Below, in pieces: positions 7,958-12,933 of a stretch of DNA of 12,933 nt. Source of the stretch: Auxenochlorella pyrenoidosa (Eukaryota > Chlorophyta > Trebouxiophyceae > Chlorellales > Chlorellaceae). Position numbers and translations under genes: made by a program. The stretch is taken from positions 571,537-584,469 of the forward strand of contig KQ482021.1 in the NCBI GenBank assembly GCA_001430745.1. The letters run 5' to 3'. How positions within the stretch are numbered: position 1 is the stretch's first letter; each line of letters begins with the position of its first letter. Under the pieces are notes generated by a model, which was not told where the DNA came from, searched no databases, and saw nothing but the letters and a program-made list of their open reading frames with translations.

Positions 7958-9359
7958 CTAAGGCGCAGCAAATGCCTCCAGGGCAGACCACAGCGCGGCG
8001 CCTGCAGCAGGCGCCAGCGCCAGCCACCACACAGCCTGGGCCAGTGGGCCGTGCAGGCGGGCCAGCAGGGGCGGCCGCCCCGCGCTGCTCTCGTCACTGG
8101 CATCGCTGCTGCTGGTGGCGCCGCCGACCCTGCTGCCGGCGCCCGATGGGGTGGAGTTGCTGCCAGCGTGCACGCTGCCGCTGCTCTTGCTGCCTCCCCA
8201 GGGCGACGTCGGCTCCGTTGGAGAGCTCCCAGCAGAGTCTGGGCCGGGAGGGGGGGCGGCGTGGCCTGCCTGAGCTGGCTGTCCCGCCGCAGGCGTCGCC
8301 GCCTGCTGCTGCGCCTGCTGGGCGCGCTGCGCCCACCAGCGTGCCGCCACGGCGGCCGACGGCAGGCCAAAGCCCACAAACAGGAGCACCCACATGTGCT
8401 GCGGGGGGCAAGCAGCAGAGGGACAGGCTATTTAGTGCGGGCAGCGCCGGGCCTGCTCCCAACAAACGTTAGAGCCGCAGCGCAGGCGCCCGCTGTTCAC
8501 AGGCGGCGAGCGAGGGCGCCGAGTGCAGCGACACGCAAACAGCTGAGCACAGGTACAAGCTGCAATAAAACCGAAATTTGTTTGTGCATAAACATACAGA
8601 CCCACCTGCATCCAGCAGCAGGTGGCTGCATGCGTCGGCCTTGGGAGGGTGCCCGGCAGGCCCGGCACCAACGCCTGCGCCGCCAGGCGTGCACCGCACA
8701 CGAACTTGAAGCACTCGGCGGCCCGTTCGGCGTCAGAGGAGTGGAGGCAGGCCAGGGGCGGGATGCGTCCCAGCAAGGCACAGAGGCCGAGCGCATGCAC
8801 CGAAAGGTGGTGCCAGAGGGGCAGGGGCAGCAGGGCGGCCGAAGCTGCCAGCAGCAGCGACTGCAGGCGAGGGCGAGGAGGAGAGGGGGGGGGGTTCGAG
8901 GGGTAGGGTGTGGGAGGAGGGGGGGGGGGGGTTTGAGTGTGCCACAGCTGGCGGCGGGTTCAGCAACGGTTGGCTGCATGCACAATGACGACGCAACAGC
9001 AGGACTGCAAAGCTGTGCACAAATCGTACCTCGTGATTCAAAACGCTGGCGATGCGAGCGGTTGCCAGCCCAACCAGGCCGCTGGACGGGGGAGGCTCAA
9101 CAGTCGGCGGCAGCTGCAGGGGTAGTGCCCTCACGACCCCCGCCAGGAAGCACAGGCGCAGGACCACAACCAGTGCGACGCGCTGCTGCCGCACAGCCTC
9201 GCTCCAGCGCGTGGCCAGCTGGGTGGCGGCGGCGAGGCTGACTAGGAGCGTGCCGGCGGTGCCGGGCGACACACCGCCGGGGGCACCGGCACCGGCAGCA
9301 CCCAGGGTGCCTGCATGCCCGATCGGGCTGCAGTCCAGGGCTGACAAGGAGGTGCCCAT
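7958..9359 (-). CDS. Multi-pass membrane protein of unknown function, three exons
   Basis: Exons on the minus strand: 9359-9030, 8860-8606, 8398-7958 (TAG). Both introns are phase 0 (donors GAG|GTACGA and CAG|GTGGGT; acceptors CTGCAG and CCGCAG). The product is 341 residues. The ATG is preceded in frame by a TAG two codons upstream, which fixes the start. Hydrophobic stretches lie at about residues 61-80, 111-126, 131-147, 197-215 and 313-336, with a possible weaker one near 165-177. A long Ser/Gly/Gln/Pro-rich linker occupies about 216-303, between the last two membrane segments. A short Ala/Gly-rich N-terminus (1-45) has no clear targeting signal. I do not recognise the family. The consistent hydrophobic pattern across three exons, with in-frame joins, is the main evidence that the gene is real. 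The last exon ends shortly after the final membrane segment. Confidence 0.7.
8885..8932 (-). repeat. G-rich tract forming the C-rich pyrimidine tract of membrane-gene intron 1
   Basis: Two long G runs on the + strand, the first followed by TTCGAGGGG and the second by TTTGAGTG, so the block looks like a short duplication. On the transcript strand it reads as a C-rich pyrimidine tract just upstream of the acceptor at 8861. The + strand has several clustered G runs able to form a G-quadruplex. Confidence 0.6.
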
Positions 9360-10674
9360 TCGCTACTGACAGGCCTTGCACGGTGCTGGGTGTCGAGGCG
9401 GGCCACCCCGGAAGAGGAAAGAGGCGGCAGCCTCTTGAGCCCACAGTTTTAATGCAAGTAAATCGCTGTAAACTGTTTTCGGGACGAAGCTGGGTCCCAT
9501 CTGCCGGCCGGGAGCCTGCACGTGCTGTGACACTTGGTTGGCCCCATTTTCGAGCCCCCAGATCCCTCCTCCCTTCGACCCTTTCTCAAGGCGCGTGTCT
9601 GAGTTTGCATTTCGGCGAGAACGCGCCCCACATGATACCCTGACGTTTGCAGGCTAGGCCAGGTCCTTGCTTGCCTGAGGGTCGAGACACTGGGAGGGAC
9701 GTGGCCAGGGCATGCTGCTACCTCATTCGTCTCCAACCACCCTTGGTGCTGCCCCCCGAGCGTCTCGTCTCATCCCTAAGCTCTCGTAGGATCAGGCTGG
9801 CCTGCAGTCTCACCTGCTGCAGCGCCAACCGCGCTGTCCCGCGGCCCCGTCTGGCGGGCACTCCATGCATGCACAGCGAGCTCCATGCCCTGCGGCGGCC
9901 ACGCCCACGCCTCTCCCTGGATCCAACCCTTGCCTGCACCCTTGCCGCCTTGACACATCCCTCACCTCCATGCTCAGCACCTGGCGATCACACCATCAGT
10001 TTCGACCGAACGACTGTCAATCTGCCTGGATTGCTACGAGCGCACGCCTGGTCTGCAGGGCAGGTTTGAGCTCGCGAGTCCCCCAGGCAAAGCTAGGGGG
10101 CTGTCGCCAGAGGGTCAGTGATTACAGCACAGTGCGTGCGCCAGTGCGCCAGTGCGCAGGAGTGCAGTGCTGGTGAGGCTACGCTAGATGAGCAGCGCCG
10201 GCGCTGGGCGGGCGGGGCGCCCGGCGAGGGGCGTGAGTCAAGATTCAGCGGCAGGATTGGTTGCTAGGGGAGGGGAGGGGGGGAGTTATCATGGGGCCGA
10301 GCGCGTCTCGGAAAAGGCGGGGAAAACTGCAGGCCCGAGGGCCCGCCAGGACACAGGGCAGCAGGCAGACAGGGGTGCCAGACAGAGCCCAAGCCACAAT
10401 TGGCAGCAGCACAGTACACACGGACAGGGGCAGGGGCAGCAGGGAATGGCTCCAACCAGCTTTGGGGGGGAAAGAATGGCTTGACGGCAAAGCGGCAATG
10501 CGGGCAGGTGCATTTTCCAAACAAACAAAGGGACAGGCACGTATGCGCCTGGGGCACAGCGGCTCTCGCACGGGGGCGGCAGGGCACGGGGCACATGCAA
10601 GACGGCCCCTGCCCCAGCCGGCTGGGAATATGGCACAGAATGGCGGCGGCGAGCGCTGCCCGGACTAAATGCAG
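9360..10674. other. Intergenic region between the kinase 3' end and the membrane-protein gene
   Basis: It holds the upstream region of the membrane-protein gene (right of 9359) and the 3' UTR of the kinase gene (left of 10675). A TTAAAA-like element on the minus strand lies near 9450, about 90 bp upstream of the ATG, and is a weak TATA-like candidate. A + strand TGTAA occurs at 9467-9471 without a matching upstream + strand gene. Short frames on both strands have no recognisable content. No RNA gene is seen. Confidence 0.5.
10122..10126 (-). promoter_or_regulatory. TGTAA polyadenylation signal of the kinase gene
   Basis: TTACA on +, TGTAA on the minus strand, about 550 nt downstream of the kinase TGA at 10677-10675. 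It is the first such pentamer downstream of that stop. Confidence 0.5.
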
Positions 10675-12911
10675 TCATGCCGGCGCGCTTGCGGCAGGCG
10701 CCGCAGCTGCAGATCCGGCGCCGGCGTTCGCTGCAGCCAGGGTGCGGCTCAGGATGCCGCTGCAGGCAGAGCGCGGGGGGCAGAGAGGGTGGGGGTGGGG
10801 GTGGGGGGTGGGGGGGTTGGGGTTGGGGGGGGGGGGAGGCAGGAGGGGCTGTCAGGCACAGGAAAGAGCCCAGGCGCCCGCTTGCACGGGGGCGTCGCTA
10901 CGGCACGCCGCAGCATGCGCATGGCCGCACAGGCAGCCGTTCAGGCAGGCAGGGGGAGCAAGAAGGCTCCCTGCGCTCACCGCAGATCCACAATGACGTC
11001 GGCAAACGCGGGGCGGTCCTCTGGCTGCTGCGCCCAGCACCGCTGTATGAGCGCCACTAGTGCGTCGTACTCGCCGGGGGGCAGCTGCAGGGAGGGGTGA
11101 TGGTGGTGGTGGTGTGTGTTTGTGTGTGTGGTGGTGGTGGTGTGTGTTTGTGTGTGCGTCCCTCGTCGTGTTTGTGTGCGTGGGTGGGGGGTGGGGGCCA
11201 CGGGGGAGGGTGGGGGGCGGCGGGGCATGAGGAGGGCTGGGCTGGGTGCTGGGGCGAGGGGGCCGCGCTTGGGCGCGGCCCCAGCCGACCAGCACGCACA
11301 AACGCGTGGGAGGGCGCATGCGCGCATGCTGCGTGCAGTGGAACCCTGCGCCGGCCCCGCGCCCGCACCTTGTCCGGCCCCGGCAGCTGGTCGGGCGGCG
11401 GGATGGGCAGGCGCTCGCCGTGGCTGACGACAAACACCAGTTGGTACAGGTTGGCGCCAGCCCACGGCAGCTCCCAGGTCAGCAGCTGCGGGGATTGGGG
11501 GGTTGAAAAGGGGGTGGGGGGCAGGCGAGCCGGCGTGCAAAAAAATGCTTGCATGCGGCGGCAGGCAGCTGGCTTGCACCCCCTCTTTCTCAAAAGGAGC
11601 AGCCAACAAGAGGAGGGGGCCCACCTCGTGCAGCACGACCCCAAAGGAGAAGACGTCTCAGAAAAAAAAAAGCTGGCCTCACCACGCCCAAAACACGTTC
11701 TGTTGGGCGAAAAGCCCTGATGCTGCATCAAGCTGAAGCTCTTTCTCAAGAGTAACAGCCAAGAAGACAGCGTACAGCCCTGATACTGCAGCGAGCGGAC
11801 GCTCTTGCTCAAAAGGAACAGCAAGAGAGAGGGCCCACCTCATGCAGCACGACCCCAAAGGAGAATACGTCGCTGGCGGCGGTGGCCTGCTGGCCGACCA
11901 GGATCTCCGGCGCCTGCAAGGGTGGGTGGGTGGGGGGCAAGGGCGTTCTGGGCCAACTGATCCAAGGCCGCTGCTAGGGGTGCGGCAGCTGGCCGGCCGG
12001 GTTCTCCGGCGCCTTGGGGGTAGCAACACATGCAGCAGCCCGGGTGGGAGGGAAGGCGGGCGTGCGGGCAGGCAGGCGATGGCAGGCTGTCAGGCAGGGG
12101 TCAAGGCAGGCGGGCGGACCGGTGGGCAGGCAAGTCGCGACGGACGTGCTGCCGGCTGGCGCCCGCCGCGACGCGGGCGGGCCGCTCACCAGCCAGCGCG
12201 GGTTCATGGCGCCCCCAGTGGACGACACGCTGCTGCTCGCCTCCATCAGCTTGCTCAGGTTGAAGTCGCCGACCTTGACGCGCCAGGCAGAGTCCACCAG
12301 CTGCAGGCCAGGGGTGCTGTTTTGGACTTGAATTTGGCTTTGCTCTTGGTTTTGGTGGTTTTCGCTCTTTATGCAAAATCAGAAAACAACGTTTTTTTTC
12401 TCTCGATTTTGGGTACCCCCAAGAACAGGCCACGCGCCGGCAGGGGCGGGGGCCGCGGCGGAAAAGGAGGGACGCGTACACTCTGCGCGTCACAACAGCG
12501 CAGCCCTGCGCCATATCCTCCTCCTCCCCCCGACCGCGCCGCCAGGGTCACGAGCAGCAGGCACAGCCAAGGCCTGCCCGGCCTTGGCCTGGACGCGCAC
12601 CAGGTTGGGGCTCTTGAGGTCGCGGTGGATGATGGGGGGCGAGTGGGCGTGCAGGTACAGCATGCCCTGCAGGGGTGGGGTTGATTCCGGCAGGCTGAGG
12701 GGGTGAGCACACGCGCCCACACACCGGTCCACAAGCAGCACCCACTCGCCGCACAGACAGAATTGGCGTGAATGTGAAGTATACGAGCTGCCGCCTCGCC
12801 TGTCCACTGCCAGGCAGCGCACCTTAGCGGCATCTAGCGCCATTGACAGCCGGCGGACCCAGGTGAGCGTCGCAGCCGCTTGCTCGGACGACCGCGCGAG
12901 CCGCAGCACAT
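10675..12911 (-). CDS. Raf-like Ser/Thr protein kinase, C-terminal part of the catalytic domain (5' end beyond window)
   Basis: Exons on the minus strand: 12911-12823 (enters in phase 1), 12666-12601, 12300-12190, 11913-11839, 11485-11369, 11084-10981, 10759-10675 (TGA). All introns are GT-AG; phases after the first visible exon are 0,0,0,0,0,2. About 214 residues are visible. What is seen in order: an alpha-E helix region ending in RLSMALDAAKGMLYLH; the catalytic loop HRDLKSPN; a VKVGDFNLSK segment in place of the usual DFG; an activation loop rich in Ser; NPRWLAPEIL (APE motif, subdomain VIII); SDVFSFGVVLHE (subdomain IX Asp); LLTWELPW; and RCWAQQPEDRPAFADV with the conserved subdomain XI Arg. 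A short Ala-rich tail follows. This order and wording match plant/algal Raf-like MAPKKK-type kinases. The ATP-binding Gly-rich loop and the Lys lie beyond the right edge, so full activity cannot be judged. Two introns contain copies of adjoining exon edges. Confidence 0.9.
10789..10838 (-). repeat. Long G-rich tract in the last kinase intron
   Basis: Nearly uninterrupted G runs separated by single T or TT on the + strand. On the transcript strand it is a C-rich pyrimidine tract ending about 30 nt before the acceptor at 10760. It is a strong G-quadruplex candidate on the template strand. Confidence 0.75.
11101..11156. repeat. Perfect tandem duplication of a 28-bp GGT/GT-rich unit
   Basis: Positions 11101-11128 and 11129-11156 are identical. 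Each unit is a (TGG)n part followed by (TG)n with a TTT interruption. It lies in the kinase intron just before the exon starting at 11084, close to the acceptor. Confidence 0.9.
11583..11871 (-). repeat. Copied exon end and 5' splice site in kinase intron, with a third partial copy
   Basis: The working exon end and donor (SFGVVLHE then GAG|GTGGGC) are in 11831-11871. 11617-11657 repeats this segment with two mismatches in 41 bp, including the donor and the coding sequence for DVFSFGVVLHE. The homology continues into the intron (11583-11616 against about 11797-11830), and a further partial copy of that intron part lies near 11738-11765. The intronic copy cannot simply be read through from the exon: a TGA follows the authentic donor within ten codons in frame. 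Confidence 0.85.
11892..12022 (-). repeat. Copied 3' splice junction of the kinase APE exon
   Basis: 11892-11923 is the real exon edge (APEILVG) with acceptor TTGCAG. 11991-12022 is a diverged copy within the intron, sharing the CTCCGGCGCC core and its GGCC-rich flank but with the acceptor region altered. Confidence 0.6.
12311..12425. other. AT-rich island in kinase intron
   Basis: About 110 bp of markedly lower GC than anything around it, containing TTTTGG repeats, a T run of eight and several AAA/TTT blocks, lies between the HRD exon and the DFN exon. No open frame or terminal inverted repeat is obvious. It may be an insertion or a remnant of one. Confidence 0.5.
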
Positions 12912-12933
12912 CTGTTGGGCAGGGGGTGGGGGG

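Noticed and set aside
8051..9241. A 396-codon + strand frame across the membrane-protein gene
   Set aside because: It crosses both introns of the minus-strand gene and has no hydrophobic or domain pattern; the minus-strand model has a fixed start and two in-frame introns.
9467..9471. Plus-strand TGTAA suggesting a + strand gene ending near 9480
   Set aside because: No + strand coding frame leads into it, and the region upstream is the minus-strand membrane-protein gene; a single pentamer is expected by chance.
9480..10120. Possible tRNA or other structured RNA in the intergenic region
   Set aside because: No T-loop (GGTTCGANTCC-like) sequence paired with a cloverleaf could be found on either strand.
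11842..12684. A 280-codon + strand frame across the kinase gene
   Set aside because: It covers exons whose minus strand encodes unmistakable kinase motifs (HRDLKSPN, APE).
1..12933. CRISPR array, transposase or bacterial-type operon
   Set aside because: No regularly spaced direct repeats with unique spacers, no transposase or integrase motifs, and the genes are intron-containing and eukaryotic.

Overview
This window looks like nuclear DNA from a GC-rich green alga (Chlorophyta, probably a trebouxiophyte or chlorophycean). Four things suggest this: split genes with short exons and GT-AG introns of about 110-420 bp, long Ala/Gln/Pro/Gly low-complexity stretches, TGTAA polyadenylation signals of the chlorophyte type, and a plant/algal Raf-like kinase with a DFN motif. 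I see no bacterial operon, mobile-element protein, tRNA, rRNA or CRISPR array. All assignments come from reading the sequence; no database search was run.

Layout. (1) 2-2134, + strand: the 3' part of a large, mostly disordered Ala/Gln/Pro-rich protein gene with one intron, followed by a TGTAA signal at 2262. (2) 2466-5840, - strand: a complete nine-exon gene for a 318-residue extended short-chain dehydrogenase of the RmlD / MAT2B-like type. It converges on gene 1. (3) 5841-7957: about 2.1 kb without a convincing gene, holding the upstream region of gene 2 and the downstream region of gene 3. (4) 7958-9359, - strand: a complete three-exon gene for an unrecognised multi-pass membrane protein of 341 residues. 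(5) 9360-10674: about 1.3 kb of intergenic/UTR sequence with a minus-strand TGTAA signal at 10122-10126. (6) 10675-12911, - strand: seven 3' exons of a Raf-like Ser/Thr protein kinase whose N-terminal part lies beyond the right edge. All exon joins proposed for the three minus-strand genes keep the reading frame and restore recognisable family motifs in genes 2 and 6. There is no sign that the four genes share a pathway.

The most unusual signal is in the introns. In at least four of the eight introns of gene 2 and two of the six visible introns of the kinase, the exon-intron junction itself (exon edge plus splice site plus flanking intron) has been copied once or several times into the neighbouring intron. 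The copies still carry recognisable exon-derived coding sequence and competing AG or GT sites. The clearest copy (kinase, 11617-11657 against 11831-11871) differs at only 2 of 41 positions. This pattern of local splice-junction duplication explains much of the otherwise puzzling intron sequence here.
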